This document shows positions 23,340-32,775 of a stretch of DNA of 64,000 nt, in pieces. Below the pieces are notes generated by a model. The model made no database searches. It saw only the letters and a program-made list of their open reading frames with translations, and was not told the DNA's origin. This stretch comes from Codonopsis lanceolata (Eukaryota; Streptophyta; Magnoliopsida; Asterales; Campanulaceae). Location of the stretch: positions 61,648,409-61,712,408 of the forward strand of contig CM028379.1 of assembly GCA_013146195.2 (NCBI GenBank), written 5' to 3'. The position numbers were made by a program, and so were the translations under genes. Every line of letters starts with the position of its first letter. Position 1 is the first letter of the stretch.

Positions 23340-24581
23340 CACATCGTATCCATAATCCATCCCTCAAAAAATTAATTAAGGAAAGTCAACGCTTTGATTT
23401 CTACTGTAGTAATACTATTCCTAAGATTATACCGTATATGGTGTGGAAAGTCTAAATTCGATCTCAACAGTCAATATGAATGATCAGTCAAGGAAAGGCA
23501 AATATTGAACGTTTACGACTCTTCTTCTATGACAAGCTTACACACGAAACATCTTGAAGTTTTTGGTTCCAATCTATAAGGAATCATATTTACTTATCAA
23601 AAAAAAAATTTTTTTTAAGAAAAACTATAACACAATTTTATCCATTTTTGAACATTTATATTATAAACTCTTTGCTTAAATAGGAGATGCTTATTTTACT
23701 ATAAATAGAGTACTATTTTAGGAGAATGTATTTCTATAACATATTTTCTTTATGATCAACATTTATTTACGATTAATTAAATTATTTATTATCATGACAC
23801 AATTGACCTTCAAATGATATTTGTTTTTATAACTTAATATTTTATGTAGTTTTCCTTATCTTTCACATAAACTATATCTATTTGTCTATAACACAAAAAG
23901 AGAAAAACTTTATCATCCAATATTTGTCTTTCGATTTCTTCAAAGAAAAAAATAACCTGAAGAAAAGTATGTCACCACCTATTTTATTTCATTTTCTCAT
24001 TTATATTTTCTTCTCCATAAGCAAAAGAAACTTACCCTATTGTTATTTTCCTTCAAATGTTTTATTTTTTTATTTTAAAGTTCATTCGTGTAATAAAATT
24101 TATATTTCAATACAATACTAAATATTATTTATTTGAAAAGACAAAAAGAGAAAAAAATTACAAAGAGAAATGAAATACTCCGTATGAGTTAACTTGAGAA
24201 AATATTTTCATTTCTAAAAAAGATGTGGTAGAAGGGGGTAATTCTGTCAAAATTTAGATTAATAAAGCTAAATTTTAATTAATGTAATAAATTTGTAGTG
24301 GTCTCCTTTTTAAAAATGAGATTAATGTGTTATTAACATACTTAAAAATTAATTTTTTTAAACTTTAGTAAAAAATTAAAAAAACTAAATTCTCATTTAA
24401 CGATGAGTAAGAGTCAAGACTGGGAGATCCGTCTTCTAACAAATATTAATGAATTTGTGCCTTTAAAGATAAATGCCTCTCACAACTCATCCGGGAAAAG
24501 ATATTGGTCCCCTAGTCTGGACTCATTAGCGAGTCATGTCCGTGCACCCCAAAACTAAATAAAACAAAGTAATTAATAATT
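23340..24581. other. AT-rich intergenic DNA
   Basis: No domain-bearing ORF. Long A/T tracts; nothing else supportable. Confidence 0.5.
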
Positions 24582-25014
24582 AGGATTAATCATACCATTA
24601 GTTTCTTGACTTTGAGTCATTCACACTACTAGTTCCTAAAAAAAATTCCGTAACAATTGGGTTATAAAATTTTTAAATTTTCACAACATCAATCATTTTG
24701 ATGGATGCTACTATAGAAAAATCGTTAAGTTGTTCATGTGCCACCCACGTATATTCATTATAGATTAAAATAAAATTTTCTCAAACCTAACTTATATTAC
24801 AATCTGCAATCAAATCCCTAACGTTTGAAACAAGACCCTAAGGCCATCTTCCCCAGATTCATTTGCATCTCATTAAAATTAAACAAAACCCAAACAAGCA
24901 AATCGAAAATACTCAGGTCTACATCTCATTGAAATTAAACAAAACTCAAACAAATTAATTAGCAAACTAAAAAAATACCTAGCTAGGTCTATAATTTCAA
25001 GGTCATATTTTTTT

Positions 25015-25215
25015 ATGGTGAATTTTAACAAAAAAAAAGGATATGTTCCATCATCTGTTTTCTCATTCCATTATTTCTACATATTTCTTCCTTTCTTCCT
25101 TCAAGCTTTCTCGCTCCATTGCCCCTACATCTATTTTCTCTCTCATCTTCTCTCCATTCTATCTTTTCCTTCCTCGATCGTCCATTTCAAAATTTCCCTA
25201 AAAAATGAAAAATGA
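25015..25215 (+). other. CT-rich leader-like segment inside LTIR-A
   Basis: A polypyrimidine-rich stretch (about 25050-25200) resembling a plant 5' leader. It lies on the same strand and upstream of the GAE fragment once the nested MITE and copia are removed mentally. It may be captured leader sequence, but this is inference; the 66-residue frame through it has no domain. Confidence 0.25.
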
Positions 25216-25276
25216 GAACATTATCAAAAACTCAATTTAAAATTGAGATATGATATCACGAGCTAGAGCTTGTGAT

Positions 25277-25492
25277 TGTAGAAACTGATAAAGTTTATGA
25301 ATAATGACATAGTTTTTCCATTGATTGAATCACCTATTTATAGGAAGAGTTGCAATTAGGGTTACACTTGGAGTAGGGTACAAGAAATATATATAAAGAA
25401 GGTAACAACATAAGGAAAGAATTATATAAGGTAATTACCACTAACTAATAATTACAAATATATAAGAATAATAAATATATTATTCTCTAATA
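25277..25492 (-). repeat. 3' LTR of the nested copia element
   Basis: 216 bp, plus-strand start TGTAGAAACTGATAAAG and end CTCTAATA; matches 29646-29861. Confidence 0.95.
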
Positions 25493-27120
25493 TGTCCCCG
25501 CAAGATGGACGGCCGAGAGGTGAGCCCAATCTTATGAAGTAATTGATGAAACCATTGGCAAGTAAGAGGCTTGGTCAGTGCATCGGCCAACTGATTAGCC
25601 GAGGAGACATGGCAAACCCACATAAGCCCATCCTGAACTTGTTGCCGGATGAAATGAAAGTCCAAGACCATATGCTTCATGCGAGTATGGAAGACCGGGT
25701 TGGAGCAGAGACTAGTGGCATTAACATTGTCACAATAGATGACAGGATGAATGAAGGAGGTGATACTGAACTCGCCGAGTAGAGACACAATCCAATGGAC
25801 TTCAACGGTGGCGGCGACACTGTATTCGGTCGAAGAGCGAGTAATAGTGAGTTGTTTCTTGGATCTCCACGAGACCGGGTTGCTACCTAGGTAAACAATG
25901 TAGGCACTTGTGGAGGTGTAATCGTCTTTGTTGCCCGCCCAATTAGCATCAGTGGATGCATGGAGAGTTTGGGGGGACTGGCGATGAAGTAAAATGCCAT
26001 GATTAATAGACCCATAGAGGTACCAGATAACACACTTGGCCGCATTCCAATGCTCGGTAGTCGACCTATGCATGAACTGAGATAGTGTGTTGACGGCATA
26101 GGCAACATCTGAGCGAGTAAGAGACAGATACTGAAGACTCCCAATCACTGCCCAAAATTCTGTCGGATCCGTGAGAGTTATACCCGGTTGAAGGGTTAAG
26201 TTTGGTGAGGTGGGAAGTGGAGTAGCAATCGGGCGCGCATCTGTCATGCCCGTGTGAGCATGAAGATCGACAATGTACCCACGTTGTGAGAGCAGGAGAC
26301 CAGTTGGTCGCTTGATAACCTTAACACCAAGAAAATAATGAAGTTCTCCAAGGTCTTTGAGGGAGAAACGAGCAATGAGAAAGGAGATGAAGGTCTGGAC
26401 TGCAACGGGCTGGTTCCTAGTGATGATGATGTCATCCACATAGACTAGAAGATAGATGGTGGTGCTCCCAATATTAAGAATGAACAATGAAGTGTATGCC
26501 ACATAATTGTTGAACCTTGAGGCAAGGAGAAACTGACACAGTTCATTGTACCATGCTCGGGGAGCCTGCTTGAGACCATAGATAGCCTTGTGAAGTCAAC
26601 ATACATGCTTAGGGTTGTCCTTATCAAGGAAGTCAGGTGGTTGAGCCATGAACACCTCCTCGGACAGATTACCTTGAAGAAAGGCATTGTTCACATCTAA
26701 TTGCCGAAGATCCCATGCTCGACACAGCCAGCTAGAGAACAAGACGAATAGTGGTCGGTTTAACCACCGAGCTGAAGGTCTCGTGATAGTCCATTCCTGG
26801 TCGCTGGTGAAACCCCTTGGCCATAAGACGATCTTTGTAGCGATCAATAGTGTCATCAGGATGTCATTTTATGTGAAAGATCCATTTGCAGTCAACAATA
26901 TTGCGAGCATCTGCCAAGGGAACCAATCCCACATACCATTCCGAGTTAAAGCATCATACTCCTCAGACATGGCCTGGCGCCACTTGACATCTTTGAGAGC
27001 TTGAGTGACACATGTTGGTTTACCGTCCGGTGCTAGTTGAGCCGAGAGACTCATTCTGACTTGAGGTTTGAAGGTATTGTTCTTGGAACTAATAACCATG
27101 GAGGAGGTGCCAGCAGGCAC
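25480..27120 (-). pseudogene. Copia reverse transcriptase and RNase H, broken
   Basis: RT begins in the 27120-26869 frame (WRQAMSEEYDALTRNGMWD) and continues in shifted frames through 26856-26596 (LRQLDVNNAFLQGNLSEEVF). The 26502-25480 frame (340 residues) holds the catalytic YVDDIIITRN block, LKDLGELHYFLGVKV, and RNase H parts (STDANWAGNKDDYTSTS, VSWRSKKQ, ADALTKPL) up to the LTR. At least two frameshifts in the RT fingers/palm region inactivate it, although the last 340 residues are open. Confidence 0.92.
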
Positions 27121-28264
27121 AAGACCAGGGTCTGCGAATAGATGCAGCGGGCACAGGACTTGTGGGCATAGGACTATCCTCAGTCATGGTACGGGGTACC
27201 GAGGAGGGCGGAGCAAGAGGCTCAGTGCTGTCCGCGGGCATGGAGATGGGGGCTGAGGAAGGTTGAATAGTGGGCACATGACATGTAGCAGGTACAGTGG
27301 TAACCCCGATCATAGTAGCTGGGGAATGAGGGTGGTGTAAGGGCGAGCTGAGATCAACCACATTCTGATTAGTGTAAGAAGCCACGGACAGAGAGTTACC
27401 TGAGTGGGCAGCAGACGGTGTGTATGAATCTGAGAGCAGTTCATGCGGTGGGAACCAAGAGACACAAGTATAGGTATCTGTGCGAACAGGATGGGTGGCC
27501 GATGTGGATATGGGAAAGACAGACTCGACAAACTGGACATGACGCGAAATGAACAGCTTAGTGGTGCTCGAATCATAACAGAGATAAGCACTCTGAGTGA
27601 GTGAGTAACCGAGGAAGACACAGGGAGTAGAGCGGGCAGCGAGTTTGTGGGCAGAATAAAGGCGGAGCCAAGGGTAACAAAGACACCCAAAGGCATGGAG
27701 TTTAGAGTAGTTAGGCGGAGAACCCATCAGTTTTTGGTAGGGAGATATCCGGACTGGAGTGGGTATTGGTAGTCGATTTATGAGGTAGGTCGCTATTTGG
27801 AAAGCAAACGACCAGAAGGGCAGCGGAAGGGAAGCTTTAAAAAGAAGAGAGATACCGATCTCAACTATGTGGCGATGGCGACGCTCCGAGAACCCATTGT
27901 GCTCCGGTGTGTGAGGTGAGGTGAGAGATGCCATTAGCGGACAGGAAGGAAGCCAAGCCACGGGCTAGACCCGTGTACTCATCGCCATTGTCCGAGTAAA
28001 GAGTGGCAATGGTGGTTTTGAAATAGTTTTCAACTAGGGCTTTGAAGCGGGGAAAGATGGTGACAACATCAGATTTTCTCTTGAGCGGGTAGAGCCATAT
28101 GTAGTGAGTATAATGATCAACAAAAATAACATAGTATTTAAAGTCATCAACAGAATAAATGGGGGAGGTTCAGATATCATAATAGAGAATTTGAAGCGGG
28201 GAGGAAGACACAATAGTAGATTACAAAAAAGGAAGTTTGTGACTTTTATTGCATAAACAATCAT
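27089..28264 (-). pseudogene. Copia integrase, broken
   Basis: Two frames, 28264-28034 (zinc-binding/catalytic core part) and 27961-27089. The latter begins within the core (LTSPHTPEHNGFSERRHRHI, with the conserved PxHNGxxER-type block containing the catalytic Glu) and continues through the GKG-like end: FWSFAFQIATYLINRLPIPT, FGCLCYPWLRLY, CVFLGYSL, and FISRHVQFVESVFP. A stop/frameshift near 27980 separates the halves. Confidence 0.88.
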
Positions 28265-28450
28265 TACAATGTTCTTGTTTGATGCGAGGAGTGTCTAAAG
28301 CTACACCTAAACTATAAAGAATCTAACGCTGGATGGGTTCAGACGGATGGCCAAGCCGGTGATGCCAGCCATGATGAAGACCTTGGAATCGACACAAGCA
28401 GAGGGGCGAGCAGACGTTGTGGTCGGCCATTCATACACACCATCTTTAGA

Positions 28451-28918
28451 TTACCCGGTCAGCAGAATGCTCCCTATCTGTAGATCCTTCACATGAAAAG
28501 AATTTGGTAAGAACTCAATAGAAGTATTATTGGAGATGCAAAATTGAGATATGGAAATAAGATTCCTTTTCATATCATGTACAAAAAGAACATTTTGCAA
28601 GGTAAAAGTGTGTGATGGTGTAGAAAGCAAGGAGGAACCGGTTTTGGATATAGATAACCATGTACCATCACCAATGACCATGTCGTCTATGCCTGTGTAG
28701 GGTGTGTGGAGAGATAGGTTGCCAAGGTCGCTAGTGACACGGTGAGAAGCACTACTGTCAAGCAGCCAGCTCGGTGTCCTTGGGCTTGTTATGGTCGCGA
28801 CTCGCGAGGTGTGCCCGTGATTGCCATTTTGAGTCATTTGTCGTGTTAGAAGTAGTAGGCAGAGATGTGGTGGCGACAGTGAAAGCGAGGCGGAGCAATC
28901 GTGGCCTGCTGGCGACAT
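28451..28918 (-). pseudogene. Copia aspartic protease and pre-integrase region
   Basis: Minus-strand frame with WLLDSSASHRVTSDLGNLSL: the retropepsin motif D-S/T-G reads DSS, so the active-site glycine is lost. It is followed by MVIGDGTWLSISKTGSSLL and FVHDMKRNLISISQFC, typical of copia gag-pre-integrase junctions. Non-functional by the active-site change and by flanking frameshifts. Confidence 0.88.
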
Positions 28919-29640
28919 CCTTCACACTTGGCCAAATGTGGTCGTTGTTGGCGAGGAGTTGATGCCGAGGACTGGGAAGGCGGCCGAGCTTGGGAGGACT
29001 GTTTCCAAGCTTGCAAGGATGGTTGCCGAGCAGACGAGTTAGTAAACCTCGAGGCAGCAGGATTGGCCGAGGCAGGTTGCGAGGACACGACCTGTGCCTA
29101 TTTGAGAAGCAACTCGCGGTTGATGAGTTTTTCATGAAGCTCATCAAACAAGATAGGAGTTTCTCGACCTTCGATCACATCAACTATGTGGCGGTACCCC
29201 GAGGATGATCTCAATGAGATCCCCACTGTCATCAGCACGCCCTTTGACTGACTGCATGTAGTAGGAGATCGATTGGGTGCCCTTGGAAGCTCGCTTGTTG
29301 ATCTACTTTATGTTACCGCAAGTTGGGCGAGCATAGGTGTGAGCAATAGTTTTCTAAGCTTCACGAGTAGTTTGCGGCCTATTGGATCAAGGGGACCAAG
29401 GGAGCAGACAGAAAACTGACAAGAGTGCCAAACAGAAGTTTATCTTGTCGGATCTAGGGTTGGTAGTGTGGGTTTGGTGAGGAAACGTCCTTGGATGTTT
29501 GAGCATCCTTGGCGAGGACGGTGGGAGGCAGGCACGGGTGCAATGTGAACCATCTACGAACTTGTAAATGTCATAGCCAATGAGGGTTGACTCAACTTGG
29601 AGTTTCCAAGATATGTAGTTGGTGGAGATGAGTTTGGTGA
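28758..29640 (-). pseudogene. Copia gag (UBN2-type), broken
   Basis: Minus-strand reading starts just inside the 5' LTR with LISTNYISWKLQVESTLIGY and continues in shifting frames through a Ser/Pro/Ala-rich C-terminus. Near 28930 the C-terminal part carries a degenerate zinc knuckle (KCEGCRQ). Several stops and frame changes are present. It would have packaged the element RNA. Confidence 0.75.
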
Positions 29641-29645
29641 TACCA

Positions 29646-29861
29646 TGTAGAAACTGATAAAGTTTAGGAATAATGGCATAACTTTTCCATTGATTGAATC
29701 ACCTATTTATATGGAGAGTTACAATTAGGGTTTCACTTGGAGTAGGGTACAAGAAACATATACAAATAAGGTAACGATATAAGGAAAGAACTATACAATG
29801 TAATTATCACTAACTAATAATTACAAATAAACAAAAAGAATAAATATATTATTAACTAATA
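29646..29861 (-). repeat. 5' LTR of the nested copia element
   Basis: 216 bp, plus-strand start TGTAGAAACTGATAAAG and end TTAACTAATA. The primer-binding site is directly inside it. Confidence 0.95.
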
Positions 29862-30149
29862 GTGATATTATTATAAATTTTAGTGTTAGTATCATTAGAT
29901 CAAATCTAATTAAATATGTTAACCGTTAGATCAAATATACTGTTTTTAAAGTAATAATATCAACATTCTAAATCATGATTAACTTAATCATCTAACGACT
30001 CTAACACTAAAGTTCGTAATATCATTTGCCTTTAAAACTTCTCCATCAATTCCTCCCTCCACAGACAAGTTTGTGCATCAAACAGTATCAAGATAGAAAC
30101 TACAAAAGAAGGAAGAAATTTAGAAGAAAATTTCGTTAAAGGAATTGTT

Positions 30150-30700
30150 CTTGTAAACACTGAGAAAGTTGAAGATCGATCGATCCCACCATGAATCAGA
30201 TGTTCCACCATTGCTTTGCTTCCACTAGCGCCATGTTCCATGTTCCTCTCGGCACTCTTCTTGATTTCTTTGACAGCGTCGTACTTAAGTTTCCATAGTT
30301 GCATCGATTCCGGTAGCAGTAATTTCTCGGCCTTTTGGAGCGGCTTCCATTGGGAGAAACAAGTTTGCACCTCCGCCCAGATCCACCGCTCTCACGGTAT
30401 GTCTCTCTTTGTGCGCAGCCGGTTTTGTCAGTACACATATCTTTCTAGCATTGAAGAAACGCGAAGATGGCGTCGTCGGGCTTGACAATTTCAATAACTA
30501 CTATGACTCGTCTTTGAAGGACTGAAGAGCTCTCCTTGATTCTCACGACGTGTTCATTGTCGAGGGAGACATAAACAATCGACGTCTCTTAGCGAAACTC
30601 TTCGATGTCGTTGCTTTCACATTTGTGATGCACTTGGCTGTGCAGGCCGGTGTGCTATACGCCATGGGGAATCTTCAAACGTGTTTGGATTTTATTTGAT
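30150..30700 (+). pseudogene. Truncated UDP-glucuronate 4-epimerase (GAE) fragment
   Basis: Plus-strand translation in shifting frames follows the N-terminus of plant UDP-D-glucuronate 4-epimerases, Golgi enzymes making UDP-galacturonate for pectin. The order is a KVEDRS segment near 30168, the membrane anchor MFLSALFLISLTASYLSF (about 30234-30287), WEKQVCTSAQIHRSHG (about 30350-30395), and the Rossmann start AAGFVSTHIFLALKKREDG. GVVGLDNFNNYYDSSLKD, VEGDINN and FVMHLAVQAGVLYAMGN follow. Family glycine-rich motif G-x-x-G-F-V-G reads AAGFVS here. A stop follows SLKD and at least two frameshifts occur. Homology ends soon after the YAMGN motif, so about two thirds of the enzyme, including the YxxxK catalytic residues, is absent. 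GAE genes usually lack introns, so mode of capture cannot be told from introns. Confidence 0.88.
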
Positions 30701-30941
30701 TTCAATGAGATATAAATGAATTTTGGGAAGAAGACATTGATGTCCTTTTTCAAATCCAAATTTATGTTTCTTACTAAATATACATGGGAGATACATAAGA
30801 AACTAAACTCTAACGGTATCCACCAAAAGGAATGATGCTTTAAAATTTTGGAACTTGTAGTATTCTATTATTATGAAAATTTCTTAAGAAGCTAATAGTG
30901 AGAATGGTTCAAAATCAGGGACTAATGGTGCAATTAACCCT

Positions 30942-32266
30942 ATAGCCATTAAGATTACGTATGAGAACAAATAAGGGAACAGCAAATAATAAAATTTTAA
31001 AACATCTTCTTAAGATACTCCTTGAACTTGATCAATGGTCAGCATATGTTTTGTTATTTCCAGATCTCTCGACAAGGGACAGGTCGATGGGAAATCGGGG
31101 CAACATGTAGCGTAGCGGGTTACGCCAAAAATACGACACTGAGGCGCCGAGATCATAGCAGCCAATGTCAACTCCTCCACGTGGACATATTATTAAAAGT
31201 AGGGCAGACTTTAACGACTCAACACTAGTTAGGCTAATTATTACTGTAATTAATTAACTAATATTCCGTGGCTTCAGATCCAATACACACATGGCATTTT
31301 TACGATGGCTTATTGCTGGCATTGAATCATATGGTGTACGATATTCGGTACTCAAAAAAATAATGACTCCCTTTATAATTCAATTAGTATTTGTGTTCGT
31401 GTCTATGGTACATGAGGAGGGGAATATTAATATTGGAAGGTGTTAATATTTAAATAAATTAATAAATGTTTTAATCATATTTTAAAAAGAATCTAAAATA
31501 ACAAATTGAAAATAAAGACCTCTTAGTAATCAATTAAAACAATATGATCATTCAATAATAGAGAAAAAAATTAAAATTTTCGCTCAATAGTTATCTATAT
31601 TACAATAGAGTTCATTCTCACACATATGCAATTAATTGACTAAAGCTATTTAGGGGTTGAGATTTAATTATTTTAAAAAATTTAATGGTTGGGATTCACT
31701 CTCACATTTACATGTGTGAGAGTAGTTATCCACTTTTAACTTTTTATTTTCTTTCACATTGTTACAAAGTCACCCCTATAATTAATATTATAAGCAGTCA
31801 CACCCTGAAATTAATCTTCTAAATCATTATCCCTTACAAAACATCAACCTTACATTAATATAATCTCATAATAAAACTCAATTGTTTGATTGAGATTATT
31901 TGACCATGGGGATTGATTCCGTCGTAAAATCAAACGTTCATAGGTCAGTTACATATAACTCCTTATAAATAACTCTCCTCAACTATGGGTAGAGTTCGAA
32001 TAACGCCCCTCAATTGTAATATTTTTTAAAATCACATCTTCTATTTAAACGTTGGCGTTTCAATTGACGAAATCAAATATACTGACATCGTGTCATAGGC
32101 GCGGGCACAAAGATCCATTCCTATTTAATGCAGGACATTCACTTCTCCTACTGTTGATCCTAAAGTCGAATCTTTTTGTTGGGGGATTTTGATTAGATTT
32201 AGGAAATAAAAAAAATGTTCTATTTAATTGTACATAAAATTTAAAAAAAAATTATTAATTTTATTA
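30942..32266. other. Intergenic DNA with a hairpin
   Basis: No gene recognised. A palindrome (CTCTCACAT...ATGTGTGAGAG) lies at about 31690-31713, and a G-box-like CCACGTGG is at about 31180. The segment 31420-31640 resembles 52990-53120 (shared 'caattaaaacaatatgatcat'), so it is probably part of a dispersed repeat. Confidence 0.4.
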
Positions 32267-32340
32267 CTCCTCTATTTTCAAATTATTATTATCTTTCATT
32301 CGATACATCATTTTAAAAAAATTATTATAAATATTGGGAG
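32267..32340. mobile_element. Very short Stowaway-like MITE
   Basis: TA-flanked 74-bp segment with CTCCTCTATTTTCAAATTAT at the left and, read inward from the right, CTCCCAATATTTATAATAAT. Matches Stowaway end sequence only loosely; might be a deletion derivative. A (TA)10 microsatellite follows at 32602-32621. Confidence 0.4.
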
Positions 32341-32775
32341 TATAATTTATAAACCAAGACGACTAGAAAGTGAGTCGGACAGATGGACCTGACACTCCAT
32401 CTCCACCCATCATCCCAAATATTTATCGAATATTTAGGCCAAATTTAGGAATTTGGACGGAAAGTCCCTTTTGGACGCCTTGTATGCCGAGTTCCTCATC
32501 CACTGACCACTGCACCCTTTTCTCCATACAAGTGTACCCCTTACTCAATACATTGAATTTTGTATTATATACCCTGGTGCGCCATTTGTTTATTCATAAT
32601 CTATATATATATATATATATAATGACAACATTGATTTTTCCCGCCCAAATTACTTACCATAAATGAAACTCAAATATGACTTTTCAGCTATACATTAGAA
32701 GTTGAGATACTTTAATTAGTATGAAATTTGTATTTTTCATATACATTATTATATATGGATATCTTCAATTTATAA

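Larger units (their letters stand above)
25277..29861 (-). mobile_element. Complete Ty1/copia LTR retrotransposon (4585 bp)
   Basis: Two 216-bp LTRs (25277-25492 and 29646-29861) bound gag-pol on the minus strand. A perfect 5-bp target duplication GTGAT flanks it (25272-25276 and 29862-29866). The initiator-Met primer-binding site TGGTATCA lies next to the upstream LTR (about 29645-29638), and a purine-rich tract (minus strand GCGGGGACA) precedes the downstream LTR at 25493-25501. LTR ends are TA...CA on the coding strand rather than TG...CA, in both copies. The LTRs differ at about two dozen positions (about 11% by eye), so the insertion is old. Gag-pol is broken by stops and frameshifts. 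Confidence 0.95.
25250..30025 (+). mobile_element. MITE of the 6253-type, split by a copia element
   Basis: Left part 25250-25276 (ATGATATCACGAGCTAGAGC then TTGTGAT) and right part 29867-30025 together match the MITE at 6253-6463 in order. Shared landmarks are the 'gttagatcaaatctaa' blocks, 'cttaatcatctaacgactctaacactaaag' and the terminal 'cgtaatatcat'. The right terminus lacks about 24 bp present in the other copy. The split occurs exactly at the copia target duplication GTGAT. Confidence 0.85.
24582..30941. mobile_element. LTIR-A: long-terminal-inverted-repeat element carrying a GAE gene piece
   Basis: The left end (24582 on, AGGATTAATCATACCATTAG) and the right end read inward from 30941 (AGGGTTAATTGCACCATTAG) align for about 170-180 bp at roughly 70% identity. 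Alignment includes 'CACTA-TAG', 'GATGGATGC/GGTGGATAC' and 'CCCA(C/T)GTATATT' blocks. Long TIRs of this kind are typical of Mutator-like elements, but no clean 9-bp target duplication was found. Without the nested MITE (25250-30025) and copia insert, the original element was about 1.8 kb and held a fragment of UDP-glucuronate 4-epimerase (30150-30700). TIRs resemble those of LTIR-B at 44986-46792. Confidence 0.65.

Noticed and set aside
25543..25782. 79-residue plus-strand ORF
   Set aside because: Antisense to the copia RNase H region; shadow frame.
26687..27004. 105-residue plus-strand ORF
   Set aside because: Antisense shadow of the copia reverse transcriptase.
30285..30494. Minus-strand ORFs (30032-30494)
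   Set aside because: Antisense to the GAE fragment; the plus strand carries the recognisable epimerase motifs.
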